Shown here: positions 36,573-45,420 of the stretch, piece after piece
Layout of the letters: each line of letters opens with the position of its first letter
How positions within the stretch are numbered: position 1 is the first letter of the stretch
NCBI RefSeq assembly: GCF_012184425.1
Contig: NZ_VTOW01000001.1
Coordinates: 682,001-746,000 of the forward strand
Origin: Candidatus Manganitrophus noduliformans
GTDB taxonomy: Bacteria > Nitrospirota > Nitrospiria > SBBL01 > Manganitrophaceae
Direction of reading: 5' to 3'
DNA length: 64,000 nucleotides
Translations under genes and position numbers: made by a program
Notes under the pieces: generated by a model
What the model saw: only the letters and a program-made list of their open reading frames with translations
The model's database searches: none
What the model was told of the DNA's origin: nothing

Positions 36573-37250
36573 CTACCGAAACCGGTAACTGATCAAGAGT
36601 GAAAAGATCGACTGTCTGACTTTAAAGAGGTCCTCCCGAGTCGTCCGGGTGGCCGTTACACCGAGCTCCGGCGTCTCGCTGACGATTCGTTCGATGGGCT
36701 CCGCTCTTCGATAAGTATAATGAAGACCGACCCCGAAACCCGATCGGAAGACCTTTTCGATCCCGGCGCCGAGCCGATAAGCGACCGAACTCTCCTTGAT
36801 CGTTGTTTTCCGGCAGGGGGTGGGGCCGATCCCGGGTTCGACAATACAGATATCGTTCTCACCGGTATTTACGGAGGGATCGAGTTCATAGTGAAGGCCG
36901 AAGAGCCGATCGGCCCCGATTTCGAAAAAGGTCACGAACGATTCGAGGAGGGGCGGGGAGAGCCGGAGGGTGAAGCCGACCGGGGTCATCTCCAGATCGC
37001 TTCCGATCGCCAGATTCCGATGATTCGCCGGGGCGTTGATCTGTCCAACCCCGATTCCGGCGACGAGATAGAGGGAGGGGAAGTGGAGGAGGTAGCGCAG
37101 ATCGACGGCGGGACCTCCGTCCGACGCCGAATCGGGCGCCGTGTACCCCGGCAGAAGTTCAATCGACTGGGGGGGGAAAGCATAAGCGGTTGCAGTGCAT
37201 GTAAAGAAAAGGCTAAAAAAAAGGAGAGCGGCCGTTTTTTTGAAGTCCAT
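36573..37250 (-). CDS. Exported outer-membrane beta-barrel protein
   Basis: 225 residues. A signal peptide (DFKKTAALLFFSLFFTCTAT, cleavage near AYA-FP) is followed by alternating amphipathic strands typical of OmpW/Opa-like small barrels. The C-terminus ends LISYRFR, with aromatic residues in the last strand as barrels require for Bam recognition. A loop holds two cysteines (CIVEPGIGPTPC) that may form a disulfide. The ATG at 37250 is chosen over a TTG 3 bases upstream. Function unknown. Confidence 0.75.
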   Translation of the reverse strand: MDFKKTAALLFFSLFFTCTATAYAFPPQSIELLPGYTAPDSASDGGPAVDLRYLLHFPSLYLVAGIGVGQINAPANHRNLAIGSDLEMTPVGFTLRLSPPLLESFVTFFEIGADRLFGLHYELDPSVNTGENDICIVEPGIGPTPCRKTTIKESSVAYRLGAGIEKVFRSGFGVGLHYTYRRAEPIERIVSETPELGVTATRTTREDLFKVRQSIFSLLISYRFR

Positions 37251-37265
37251 CAAGAACCCCTACAC

Positions 37266-37294
37266 TTGCAAAAAATGCTGATCATCAATACGAT
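37266..37294 (+). promoter_or_regulatory. Predicted sigma-70 promoter for the adenosine-specific kinase gene
   Basis: TTGCAA (37266-37271), a 17-base spacer and TACGAT (37289-37294) lie about 110 bases before the start codon in the divergent gap. Moderate match. Confidence 0.35.
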
Positions 37295-37403
37295 GAAGTC
37301 GATCCAAAATATACCATACGAGGTGCGAATCCGCCACGGAACCGGCGGGTGACGGCCGATCGTTGATATTCCGAAACAGGTGGCTGCAACGGAGGAGGAG
37401 AGG

Positions 37404-37886
37404 ATGGAATTTAAATCGATCAAGATCGACAAACCGGAAGAGATTAATCTGATTCTCGGACAGGCGCACTTCATTAAAACGGTGGACGACCTTCACGAGG
37501 CGTTGGCGACGGCGGTGCCGGGGATCCAGTTCGGCCTCGCGTTCTGCGAGGCTTCCGGCCCCTGCCTGATTCGGACGAGCGGGACCGACGCCTCCCTGAT
37601 CGATCTGGCGACGAAGAATGCCTTTACCCTTTCCGCGGGACATGTTTTCCTCATCCTGCTGCGCGGGGTCTATCCGATCAATGTCTTGAATGCGGTCAAG
37701 TCGGTTCAAGAGGTCTGCACGATTTACTGCGCCAGCGCCAACCCGGTGGAGGTGATCGTGGCCGAAACCGAGCAAGGGAGGGGGGTGATGGGGGTGATCG
37801 ACGGATTTAGACCGAGAGGGGTCGAGACCGATGCCGATCTGCGGTCCCGTAAAGAATTGCTCCGCCGTGTCGGATACAAGGTGTGA
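37404..37886 (+). CDS. Adenosine-specific kinase family protein (DUF355 type)
   Basis: 160 residues. The sequence EFKSIKIDKPEEINLILGQA, HFIKTVDDLHEAL, CEASGPCLIR and ANPVEVIVAETEQGRGVMGV matches the archaeal/bacterial family named after the Pyrobaculum adenosine-specific kinase. Start at 37404 follows GGAGGAGGAGAGG. The reaction in bacteria is uncertain. It is followed by a palindrome and nicotinate phosphoribosyltransferase, suggesting a shared nucleotide salvage theme. Confidence 0.85.
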   Translation: MEFKSIKIDKPEEINLILGQAHFIKTVDDLHEALATAVPGIQFGLAFCEASGPCLIRTSGTDASLIDLATKNAFTLSAGHVFLILLRGVYPINVLNAVKSVQEVCTIYCASANPVEVIVAETEQGRGVMGVIDGFRPRGVETDADLRSRKELLRRVGYKV

Positions 37887-37904
37887 GGCATTCTCGCTGT
37901 TGTT

Positions 37905-37932
37905 GTAGGGGTTCAACATGTTGAACCCCTAC
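37905..37932. repeat. GTAGGGG-family perfect 28-bp palindrome
   Basis: The arm GTAGGGGTTCAACA (37905-37918) is followed by its exact reverse complement (37919-37932). It lies between two same-strand genes, 18 bases after one stop and 31 before the next start. Its inner arms match the decayed copy at 12821. Confidence 0.9.
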
Positions 37933-37963
37933 GGTCACCGTCTTCAAGCAGGAGTGATATCCA

Positions 37964-39295
37964 ATGTCGTCGAGCGTTCTCTTAACCGATCTTTATCAGC
38001 TCACCATGCTCCAAGGGTATTTCGAGGAGGGGATGGCGGAGACGGCGGTCTTCGAATTCTTTGTTCGAAAAAAACCGCCGGAGCGCAACTTTTTCATCGC
38101 CGCCGGTCTGGAGCCGCTGCTCGCCTACCTGGAGTCGCTTCAATTCAGCCCGGAAGAATTGGCGTGGCTCGCAGAGACCGGCCGGTTCAGCAGGGGGTTC
38201 ATCGATGATTTGTCCCGGCTTCGGTTCGCCGGTGATGTCGATGCGATGCCGGAGGGGACGGTCTTCTTTCCGAACGAGCCGATCGTCCGGGTGACCGCGC
38301 CGCTCCCGCAAGCGCAGCTGATCGAGACCCGCCTGATCAACCTGCTTCACTTACAAATCCTGATCGCTTCGAAGGCGGCCCGGTCGGTCCTGGTCGCGCC
38401 GGGAAAGTTGTTGATCGACTTCGGACTGCGCCGGGCGCACGGGGCGGAGGCCGGTCTGACGGCGGCGCGCGCCTCTTATCTGGCCGGCTTCGCCGGCTCG
38501 TCCAACGTCTTGGCCGAATTTGACTATGGGATCCCCTCCTATGGAACGATGGCGCACTCTTTCATTCAAGCCCACGAGGAGGAGACGGAAGCCTTCCTCC
38601 GATTCGCCCATGCGCAACCGGACAATGTCGTCCTCCTGATCGACACCTACGACACGGAGGAGGGGGCGGCGAAGGTGGTCTCGATCGCGCCGCGACTGAA
38701 ATCGGAGGGGATCGAGATCAAAGGGGTCCGTCTCGACAGCGGCGATCTCGCCGATCATGCGAAAAAGGTGCGGCGGATCTTGGACGAGGGGGGATTGCCG
38801 GGGGTGAAGATCTGGGCGAGCGGCAGTCTGGATGAACAGGTCGTGCGCGATCTGCTGGGGTCGGGAGCCCCGATCGACGGCTTCGGCATCGGCTCCCGCC
38901 TCGACACCTCGGCCGACGTCCCCTACCTCGACTGCGCCTACAAGCTTCAGGAGTATGCGGGGCGGGCGCGCCGGAAGCGGTCGGAGGGAAAAGCCACCTG
39001 GCCGGGACGGAAACAGGTTTATCGCCGGAGCGGCCCGGACGGACGAATCGCCGAGGATCTCCTCACGCTGGAGAGCGATCCGCAGGAGGGGGAAGCGCTT
39101 CTGCAGCCGGTGATGCGCGCAGGCCGGCGTCTCGCCCCGTCTCCCTCCCTCACCGAATCGCGCCGGCGCGCCGCCGCCGAACTGGCCCGCCTTCCGGAGC
39201 CGCTGCGTCGGCTGGAAGAAGCGCCCCCGTATCGGGTGAAGATTTCCGAGGGGCTCCAGCGGCTGGCCGCCGAAGTCGATGCCCGAAGCGGATAA
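37964..39295 (+). CDS. pncB: Nicotinate phosphoribosyltransferase
   Basis: 443 residues. Family motifs are LLTDLYQLTMLQGYF at the N-terminus, DFGLRRAHG, SYGTMAHSFIQAH with the histidine region, and GVRLDSGDL with FGIGSRLDTS for PRPP/phosphate binding. It makes nicotinate mononucleotide from nicotinate and PRPP in NAD salvage. Full length. The C-terminal 60 residues are arginine-rich and variable. The next gene encodes another phosphoribosyltransferase-like protein. Confidence 0.93.
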   Translation: MSSSVLLTDLYQLTMLQGYFEEGMAETAVFEFFVRKKPPERNFFIAAGLEPLLAYLESLQFSPEELAWLAETGRFSRGFIDDLSRLRFAGDVDAMPEGTVFFPNEPIVRVTAPLPQAQLIETRLINLLHLQILIASKAARSVLVAPGKLLIDFGLRRAHGAEAGLTAARASYLAGFAGSSNVLAEFDYGIPSYGTMAHSFIQAHEEETEAFLRFAHAQPDNVVLLIDTYDTEEGAAKVVSIAPRLKSEGIEIKGVRLDSGDLADHAKKVRRILDEGGLPGVKIWASGSLDEQVVRDLLGSGAPIDGFGIGSRLDTSADVPYLDCAYKLQEYAGRARRKRSEGKATWPGRKQVYRRSGPDGRIAEDLLTLESDPQEGEALLQPVMRAGRRLAPSPSLTESRRRAAAELARLPEPLRRLEEAPPYRVKISEGLQRLAAEVDARSG

Positions 39296-39369
39296 GGGGG
39301 GCCGGTGTCCGCTCTGTCAAGCGGCTTTGCAACGGGAACCGTTCCATCGTCCGCCGAGATCATTGTAGA

Positions 39370-41148
39370 ATGATCCCCAAGGGAGGCGTGGGGATCGAGA
39401 TGATCGTCTACGGCGGACAAGAAGAGGTGGTGGATGCCTCCGAACAACTTGCTCAACTTCAAGCGCTTTTCTTCTCTTTGGAAAAAGAAGGCTTCCGCGA
39501 TCATGATCGGATCGTGGAGCTTTTGATCGAGTGGGGGGTCTTCGAGTCGGCCGTCGCCGACGCCCTCTCTCCCGATTTCGATTCGGACGGTCCCCTCTTA
39601 CGGCGGCTTCGGCAGGCGAGCCTTCTGATCGGACATCTCTTCTATCGAAGCGCGCGGAGCGCGCAATTTCAGACCGATGACATACCGTCCCGGCTCGGCC
39701 GCGCGCTTAAAGACCCGCTTTTCTCCAATCTTCCTCCAAAAATCGCCCTGCGTGTTCCGGAAGGATATGCCTATTACGGCCTCTATCCAGAAACCTATCT
39801 GGAGTCGGCGCTTCGATTGGTTCGGGAAGTCGGTCCGCAGCCGGCGGTCTGCATCGGCATCCGGAGCATCGGCACCAGCCTCTCCGCGGTGGTGGCCGCC
39901 CCCCTCGAAGCCAATGGTTCTTCGATCTGCTCCTATACGGTCCGGCCGCGCGGCCATCCGTTCGACCGATTCCTCCGCCTCTCTTCCTCCCTTGAAAAAG
40001 AGCTTGCCGGGAAAAAGGGCGCTTACTTCCTCATCATCGATGAAGGGCCCGGCCTGAGCGGTTCCTCGATGACCTCCGTCGCGGAAAAGCTCTCCGAGAT
40101 CGGGATTGCCGATGATCGGATTCTCCTCTTTCCAAGCTGGGAGCCGGACGGAACCCGCTTCCGCTCCGAGGCGGCGCGGGGGTGCTGGCCGAGACACCGG
40201 AAGATCGCCACCTCCTTCGAGGAGATTTTTCTGAATCGAGAGAAATATTTCTCCTCCCTGCCGCAAGGCCCGTTTGTTGATTTTTCCGGCGGCCGATGGC
40301 GCTCTCACGTTTATCAGAGTGAATTGAGCTATCCTCCGGTTCAGCCTCAACATGAGCGGCGGAAGTATCTGTCGCTCGAATCAAAAGAGAAACCGCGCCT
40401 GCTCAAGTTCGCCGGCCTCGGACGTTACGGCCGGTCGAAACGCGAACGCGCGGAGCGATTGGCCGGCGCCGGGTGGGGCCCGCCGGTGGTCGGTCTCGTG
40501 CGCGGCTTTCTCGTGACGGAGTATGTAGAAGGCGCTCCGGTTTCCGGAGGGGAAGCCGATTCCTCGTTGATCGAGACGATGGCGCGTTATCTCGCGTTTC
40601 TTAGGGAGACGTTCCCGGTCTCCCGCCGCCGGTCCTTCGATGAGATGATCGAAATGATGCGGATCAATCTCAGCGAAGGGCTGGGAAAAGGATGGGAGGG
40701 GCCGCTGGATCGGCTCGGGCGATTTCGATCCCTCTTTGAAAAGGAGCGGCCGGCGGCGATCGACGGAAGGATGTTCCCGCACGAGTGGCTTCAAACTTCC
40801 GCGGGATATCTGAAAACCGACGGCGTGGATCACCACGACGATCATTTTTTCCCCGGCGGTCAGGAGATCGCCTGGGACCTCGCCGGCTGTTGTGTCGAGT
40901 TCGGCTTCAGTGTCCGCGACGAGGAACGATTTCTCGGCCGGTATCAGGCGCTCGCAAACGACCCGCGTCTCCTCGACCGGCTGCGCTTTTATAAAGTGGC
41001 CTACCTGGCCTACCGCCTCGGGTACGCGACCCTGGCCGCGGAGGCGCTCGGTCCCGCCCCGGATGCAGGGCGGTTCAAATCTCTTTCTCTGCGTTACCGG
41101 GCCGCGCTTCTCGGCGAACTCGACGCCATCTCCTTGCAACCGATGTGA
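39370..41148 (+). CDS. Phosphoribosyltransferase-like domain fused to a kinase-like C-terminal domain
   Basis: 592 residues. The middle (about 155-245) has a PRTase-like core: GIRSIGTSLSAVVAAPLE, then FLIIDEGPGLSGSSMTSV at 220-237, in the place of a PRPP-binding loop. The C-terminal third (DGVDHHDDHFFPGGQEIAWD and LAGCCVEFG) looks like a degenerate choline/aminoglycoside-kinase catalytic segment. Residues 1-120 are helical and unassigned. It follows pncB by 74 bases. The start is uncertain: ATG 39370 or ATG 39400. I know of no named family with this order; function unknown. Confidence 0.65.
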   Translation: MIPKGGVGIEMIVYGGQEEVVDASEQLAQLQALFFSLEKEGFRDHDRIVELLIEWGVFESAVADALSPDFDSDGPLLRRLRQASLLIGHLFYRSARSAQFQTDDIPSRLGRALKDPLFSNLPPKIALRVPEGYAYYGLYPETYLESALRLVREVGPQPAVCIGIRSIGTSLSAVVAAPLEANGSSICSYTVRPRGHPFDRFLRLSSSLEKELAGKKGAYFLIIDEGPGLSGSSMTSVAEKLSEIGIADDRILLFPSWEPDGTRFRSEAARGCWPRHRKIATSFEEIFLNREKYFSSLPQGPFVDFSGGRWRSHVYQSELSYPPVQPQHERRKYLSLESKEKPRLLKFAGLGRYGRSKRERAERLAGAGWGPPVVGLVRGFLVTEYVEGAPVSGGEADSSLIETMARYLAFLRETFPVSRRRSFDEMIEMMRINLSEGLGKGWEGPLDRLGRFRSLFEKERPAAIDGRMFPHEWLQTSAGYLKTDGVDHHDDHFFPGGQEIAWDLAGCCVEFGFSVRDEERFLGRYQALANDPRLLDRLRFYKVAYLAYRLGYATLAAEALGPAPDAGRFKSLSLRYRAALLGELDAISLQPM

Positions 41149-41402
41149 CGGGGAATACCTTTCGTGGCGGCCTCTTTCTGATCGGCACTTCTTTTGCTTC
41201 TTTAGTGCCTGCATGATCGTCGCCTTGAGCGGAGGCGACTCAAAAGGGGGTCCTACCCATATCAATTTTAAAAAAACAGGCGCTCATGAAAGGGTGGCAG
41301 TGTTTATACAGTTGCAACCGATCGATCCTGATGGAAAGGGGCTGCACTTTTTCTGCACTGCCGTGATGAAGAACCGGATGAGAACGAGTAGAGGAGAGTC
41401 GT

Positions 41403-42452
41403 ATGCATTCAAGCTTTGATCCAGAGCGAAAGAAAATTTTGGTCACGGGCGGCGCCGGTTTTCTCGGCTCGCATCTTTGCGGGCGGCTCCTTGCGCAGGG
41501 ACATCAGATCCTCTGCCTGGACAATTACTTCACAGGGTCAAAGGAGAACATCCGTTCTTTCCTCGATCATCCCCGGTTTGAAGCGATCCGGCACGACATC
41601 GTTCATCCGATCGATCTGGAGGTCGATCGGATTTACAATCTTGCCTGCCCCGCCTCGCCGGTCCATTATCAGTTCGACCCGGTCCGCACCGTTCAGGCGA
41701 ACGTGCTCGGCGTCACCCATATGCTGGAATTGGCGCGACGGACCAAAGCCCGCATCCTCCAAGCCTCCACCTCGGAGGTTTATGGAGACCCCGAAGTCCA
41801 CCCCCAGCCGGAGTCTTATTGGGGAAACGTCAACCCGATCGGCCCTCGAAGCTGTTATGACGAGGGAAAGCGGGTGGCAGAGACCCTGATGATGGATTAC
41901 CACCGGCAGTACCGGATCGATATCCGGATCGTCCGGATCTTCAACACCTACGGACCCGCCATGGCCCCCAATGACGGACGGGTGGTGAGCAACTTCATCC
42001 TTCAAGCGCTTCAAGGAAATGAGATCACGGTCTACGGCGACGGCAGCCAGACCCGCTCCTTCTGCTACGTCGATGATCTGATCGAAGGGATCATCCGGAT
42101 GATGGAGGCGCCCGGTTTGACCGGGCCGGTGAATCTGGGGAATCCGGAGGAGTTTACCGTGCTGGAGCTGGCCGAGAAGGTCATCTCCCTCACCGGGTCC
42201 CGCTCCAAGATCGTTCATAAGCCCCTCCCTCAGGACGATCCGACACAGCGCCGTCCCGATATTACCTCGGCGAGAGAATCGCTTTCCTGGGAGCCGAAGA
42301 TCCGGCTCGAAGAGGGGCTCAAAAAGACAATCGCTTATTTTGAACAATATGGTCTTGCAACGAAGGCCCTTCCCGTCCGAGCGGCCCGAACGAAACAAAA
42401 CGGCAACGCGGCCTCACGCCTGCCGACCGGCGCGCTGCGCCGGGCCGGCTAA
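41403..42452 (+). CDS. UDP-glucuronate decarboxylase (UDP-xylose synthase), extended SDR
   Basis: 349 residues. The nucleotide loop is [12 protein letters not shown]. The [20 protein letters not shown] segment is characteristic of UXS enzymes, as are [20 protein letters not shown] and the catalytic YDEGK. It converts UDP-glucuronate to UDP-xylose. The C-terminal 30 residues are extra and basic. A strong terminator follows, so it is a separate transcript. UDP-xylose is a plausible donor for the nearby glycosyltransferases and fits the beta-xylosidase-like gene. Confidence 0.92.
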   Translation: MHSSFDPERKKILVTGGAGFLGSHLCGRLLAQGHQILCLDNYFTGSKENIRSFLDHPRFEAIRHDIVHPIDLEVDRIYNLACPASPVHYQFDPVRTVQANVLGVTHMLELARRTKARILQASTSEVYGDPEVHPQPESYWGNVNPIGPRSCYDEGKRVAETLMMDYHRQYRIDIRIVRIFNTYGPAMAPNDGRVVSNFILQALQGNEITVYGDGSQTRSFCYVDDLIEGIIRMMEAPGLTGPVNLGNPEEFTVLELAEKVISLTGSRSKIVHKPLPQDDPTQRRPDITSARESLSWEPKIRLEEGLKKTIAYFEQYGLATKALPVRAARTKQNGNAASRLPTGALRRAG

Positions 42453-42505
42453 GCGCCTCCTGATTTCCTCCCTCGTCAAAGACATCTAACCCCTCACATC
42501 CGGTG

Positions 42506-42543
42506 ACCTTTGCATCGCCCTTCGGGTGCAAAGGTCCCTTTTT
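42506..42543 (+). terminator. Intrinsic terminator after the UXS gene
   Basis: ACCTTTGCA (42506-42514) pairs with TGCAAAGGT (42527-42535), with an inner CCC-TTC-GGG stem-loop, followed by CCC and five T residues. Confidence 0.85.
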
Positions 42544-42665
42544 ATCTCCTTTTCCCCGCCGAAACTAAGGCCGATTCCCAATTGCAGCCGCCGGTCGATC
42601 TGGTAGCCTATTCCCTTTGAACTTCCGGGAGACGGATGATTTTAAGGGAGTAGAGGATCGATTTC

Positions 42666-44468
42666 ATGATAGATCAAACAACAAATCCGGAGTGGCTTTC
42701 GCAAGGACGGCGGGCGCTGGTCTTTATCCGCCCTTTCCGCGGCGTTGTATTCGTGATCCTCGGATTGACGCTGGGGGGGGCGGCGCTGAGCGCGGTGGAG
42801 CCGCTTGTTCTCAAATATCTCTTTGACGAACTCGGCGGCGGGGGGACCCTCCAGACGGTGGGGCTCGCCGTCGGCGGGCTGCTGGCGCTGGGGCTCGGCC
42901 GTGAGGCGATCCTCGCCCTCTCCAGCTGGCTCACCTGGCGGGTCCGGCTCGGGGTCCACTACGGGCTGCTAGAAGCGACGGTCGACCGCCTCCATTCGCT
43001 CCCCCTGACCTTCCACAAAGAAGAAAGCGTCGGCGGGATCATGACCAAGCTCGATCGGGGAATTCAGGGGTTTCTCCAAGCGCTCAGCGAAATCGCTTTT
43101 AATGTCCTGCCGGCGCTGGTCTACCTCGCCCTCTCTTTTGTTCTGATGCTCCGGCTCGACGGGCGGCTTTCGTGGGTCGTGCTCGCCTTCACCCCGCTCC
43201 CGGCGTTGATCGGCGCCTGGGCGGCCGAGCCGCAGACCCGGCGGGAGCGGACGCTGCTCGACCGCTGGGCCAAGATCTACTCGCGCTTCAATGAAGTCCT
43301 CTCCGGCATCATGACCGTGAAGAGCTTTGCGATGGAAGATGAGGAGAAGCGCCGTTTCCTGAGCGGCGTCCATGAAGCGAACGAGGTGGTGGTGCGCGGG
43401 GTCGGTTTTGATTCCGGCGTCGGCGCGGCGAAGAACGGGATCGTCATGCTGGCCCGGATCGCGGCGATCGCCTTCGGCGGCGTTTTGATTCTCCGAGGCG
43501 AGATGACCGTCGGTACACTCGTCGCCTTTCTCGGCTACGTCGGCGGCCTCTTCGGACCGGTCCAGGGTCTCACCGGGATTTACCAAACCCTCCGGCGCGC
43601 TTCGGTCTCTCTCCAGACAATCTACGCGATTCTCGACGCGCAGGACCGGCTGGCCGATCCGCCGAACGCGCGGGAAGTCGAATCGCTCCGCGGGGAGGTC
43701 CTCTTCGCCGGCGTCGGCTTTGCCTACCATGAAAAAAAACCGATCGTTCGGCGGATCGACCTCTATGTCCGGCCGGGGGAGATGATCGCCCTCGTCGGCC
43801 CGAGCGGCGCCGGCAAGACGACCCTCATGGCGCTGCTCCAGCGGCTCTACGACCCGACCGCCGGCGCGATCCTCGTCGACGGGGCCGATCTGCGGACCCT
43901 CAAGCAGCGATCGCTCCGGCGGCAGATCGGCGTGGTCCTTCAGGAGGCGCTGCTCTTCAACGATTCGGTCCGAAACAACATCGCCTACGGCAAACCGGGC
44001 GCCTCACAGCGTGAGATCATCGAAGCGGCCCAGGCGGCCCATGCGCACGAATTCATCGAGCGTCTTCCGGAAGGATATGAGACCCTGGTGGGGGAGCGGG
44101 GAGGCCGGTTCTCGGCGGGAGAGCGGCAGCGGATCGCGATCGCGCGCGCGCTGCTGAAGAATCCGCCGATCCTCATTTTGGATGAAGCGACCTCGGCGCT
44201 CGACGCGGAGTCGGAGGCGCTGGTTCAAGAAGCGCTGGCGCGGCTGGTCAAAGGACGGACCACCTTCGTCATTGCCCACCGCCTCTCTACCGTTGTCGGC
44301 GCCGATCGAATCTTGGTCCTCAAGGGGGGGGAGATCATCGAGAGCGGCGATCACGAAGCCCTGATGAAGGCCGACGGCTATTACGCCTCTCTCGTCCGGC
44401 GGCAGACGCAGGGGCTTCTCGCAAGCGCCTCTTCCACCCCGCTGGCCTCCCTCAACGATCCGATCTGA
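42666..44468 (+). CDS. MsbA-like ABC exporter, fused permease-ATPase
   Basis: 600 residues: a six-helix exporter domain (about 20-310) and an ATPase domain with Walker A GPSGAGKTT, Walker B ILILDEATSALDAES and H-loop IAHRLSTV. The signature loop reads FSAGERQR rather than LSGGQ. Such half-transporters dimerise and move lipids, glycolipids or peptides. Its location between UDP-xylose synthase and the glycan cluster makes it a candidate exporter of the cluster product, an inference. The 3' end overlaps the convergent hydrolase gene by 17 bases. Confidence 0.88.
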   Translation: MIDQTTNPEWLSQGRRALVFIRPFRGVVFVILGLTLGGAALSAVEPLVLKYLFDELGGGGTLQTVGLAVGGLLALGLGREAILALSSWLTWRVRLGVHYGLLEATVDRLHSLPLTFHKEESVGGIMTKLDRGIQGFLQALSEIAFNVLPALVYLALSFVLMLRLDGRLSWVVLAFTPLPALIGAWAAEPQTRRERTLLDRWAKIYSRFNEVLSGIMTVKSFAMEDEEKRRFLSGVHEANEVVVRGVGFDSGVGAAKNGIVMLARIAAIAFGGVLILRGEMTVGTLVAFLGYVGGLFGPVQGLTGIYQTLRRASVSLQTIYAILDAQDRLADPPNAREVESLRGEVLFAGVGFAYHEKKPIVRRIDLYVRPGEMIALVGPSGAGKTTLMALLQRLYDPTAGAILVDGADLRTLKQRSLRRQIGVVLQEALLFNDSVRNNIAYGKPGASQREIIEAAQAAHAHEFIERLPEGYETLVGERGGRFSAGERQRIAIARALLKNPPILILDEATSALDAESEALVQEALARLVKGRTTFVIAHRLSTVVGADRILVLKGGEIIESGDHEALMKADGYYASLVRRQTQGLLASASSTPLASLNDPI

Positions 44469-45420
44469 CCGGCGCGACGCCGTCCCCTTCGGGTCGCATC
44501 GGCTCGAGAATCCGCCGAGGCATGTCGGTCTCCTTTTTCTCACCGAGGACATACCGCCGGACCACCCACTCGGCGAATTCGGCAAACTCCTCCGGCACCA
44601 AGGGAGGGCTTGTGTGATGCGGGAGGCGCCCCCGCGAGGGGGGGGTGAAGCAGAGAGTGATCGTCAGCTCGAATTCGGCGAGTTGCGCCATTTGATGATC
44701 GAACCATGCGATGGCGCCGGGCCGGTGCCAATCGGCCCAGCTCAACCCGGTCCGGAGTTTTTTCACCCCCATCCGCCGCAGCCAGGCGACCGCCGATTCA
44801 AGGCGGTGATCCTGAAAGTGAAACCACTGGCAGATCCCCATCTCGGGGTTGAAACAATCGAGCGCCGGTTTCGGCGTGCCGTTGTCCCGAACCAATCCCA
44901 TATAGAAATGCCGATAATATGAACTTCCCTCGCTCTCTTTGTGGCGGGTCGTCGCCTCCCAGGCCGGGGGGAGATCGAGAAGGCTGTACCAGAAGAGCCG
45001 CTCGACTCGACCTAATAAAAGCGCCGCCGTCCGCTGCAATCCAAAGCGTTGAACTTCATCCGCCCCGAAGGTGGAGACCCCCACCTCGGTGACCCAAACC
45101 GGAAGGTCGGTCACCTTCTCGATCGCTTCGATCTTCTTCGGCCACTCTTCGAGTTGCCAGTGATTCCAGTCGAGCGGAAAGCCGTGGACCGCCACGACAT
45201 CGACCGACGCCAGCAAGCCGTGACGGCCGAGAAGGGCGATGAAACTCGGATCGATCGGCGAGATCCCTCCCAACACCCGGCGCAAGGAAGGGCAGAGGGC
45301 GCGCACCCGCTCCGCCGCCGACCGGGTCATCCGCACATACTCCTTCCACTCCGGGTCGATCGTAAAATCCCAATGAGAAAGATTGTTCGGCTCGTTCCAG
45401 AACTTGATCGCTTCGATCAT
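44452..45420 (-). CDS. Beta-xylosidase-like glycoside hydrolase, apparently circularly permuted TIM barrel
   Basis: 322 residues, no signal peptide, so cytoplasmic. The general acid motif FWNEPN is at residues 8-12 (Glu10) and the nucleophile motif WVTEVGVS at 109-116 (Glu112). These are strand 4 and strand 7 elements of clan A hydrolases. The stretch that usually comes first (GVKKLRTGLSWADWHRPGAI, then LTITLCFTPPSRG and FAEFAEWVVRRY) is at 218-290, after the catalytic half. ATG 45420 is chosen; the frame is open to 45483. It may trim xylose from a cluster intermediate. Confidence 0.72.
   Translation of the reverse strand: MIEAIKFWNEPNNLSHWDFTIDPEWKEYVRMTRSAAERVRALCPSLRRVLGGISPIDPSFIALLGRHGLLASVDVVAVHGFPLDWNHWQLEEWPKKIEAIEKVTDLPVWVTEVGVSTFGADEVQRFGLQRTAALLLGRVERLFWYSLLDLPPAWEATTRHKESEGSSYYRHFYMGLVRDNGTPKPALDCFNPEMGICQWFHFQDHRLESAVAWLRRMGVKKLRTGLSWADWHRPGAIAWFDHQMAQLAEFELTITLCFTPPSRGRLPHHTSPPLVPEEFAEFAEWVVRRYVLGEKKETDMPRRILEPMRPEGDGVAPVRSDR

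Noticed and set aside
37240-37262. A GTAGGGGTTC half-site on the minus strand, just before the barrel gene
   Set aside because: Only the left arm is present with no pairing right arm; it doubles as the ribosome-binding site, so chance or gene function explains it.
41300-41370. Possible sigma-54 element before the UXS gene (TGGCAG...TTGCA)
   Set aside because: The GG and GC are 16 bases apart rather than 10, so the spacing excludes it.
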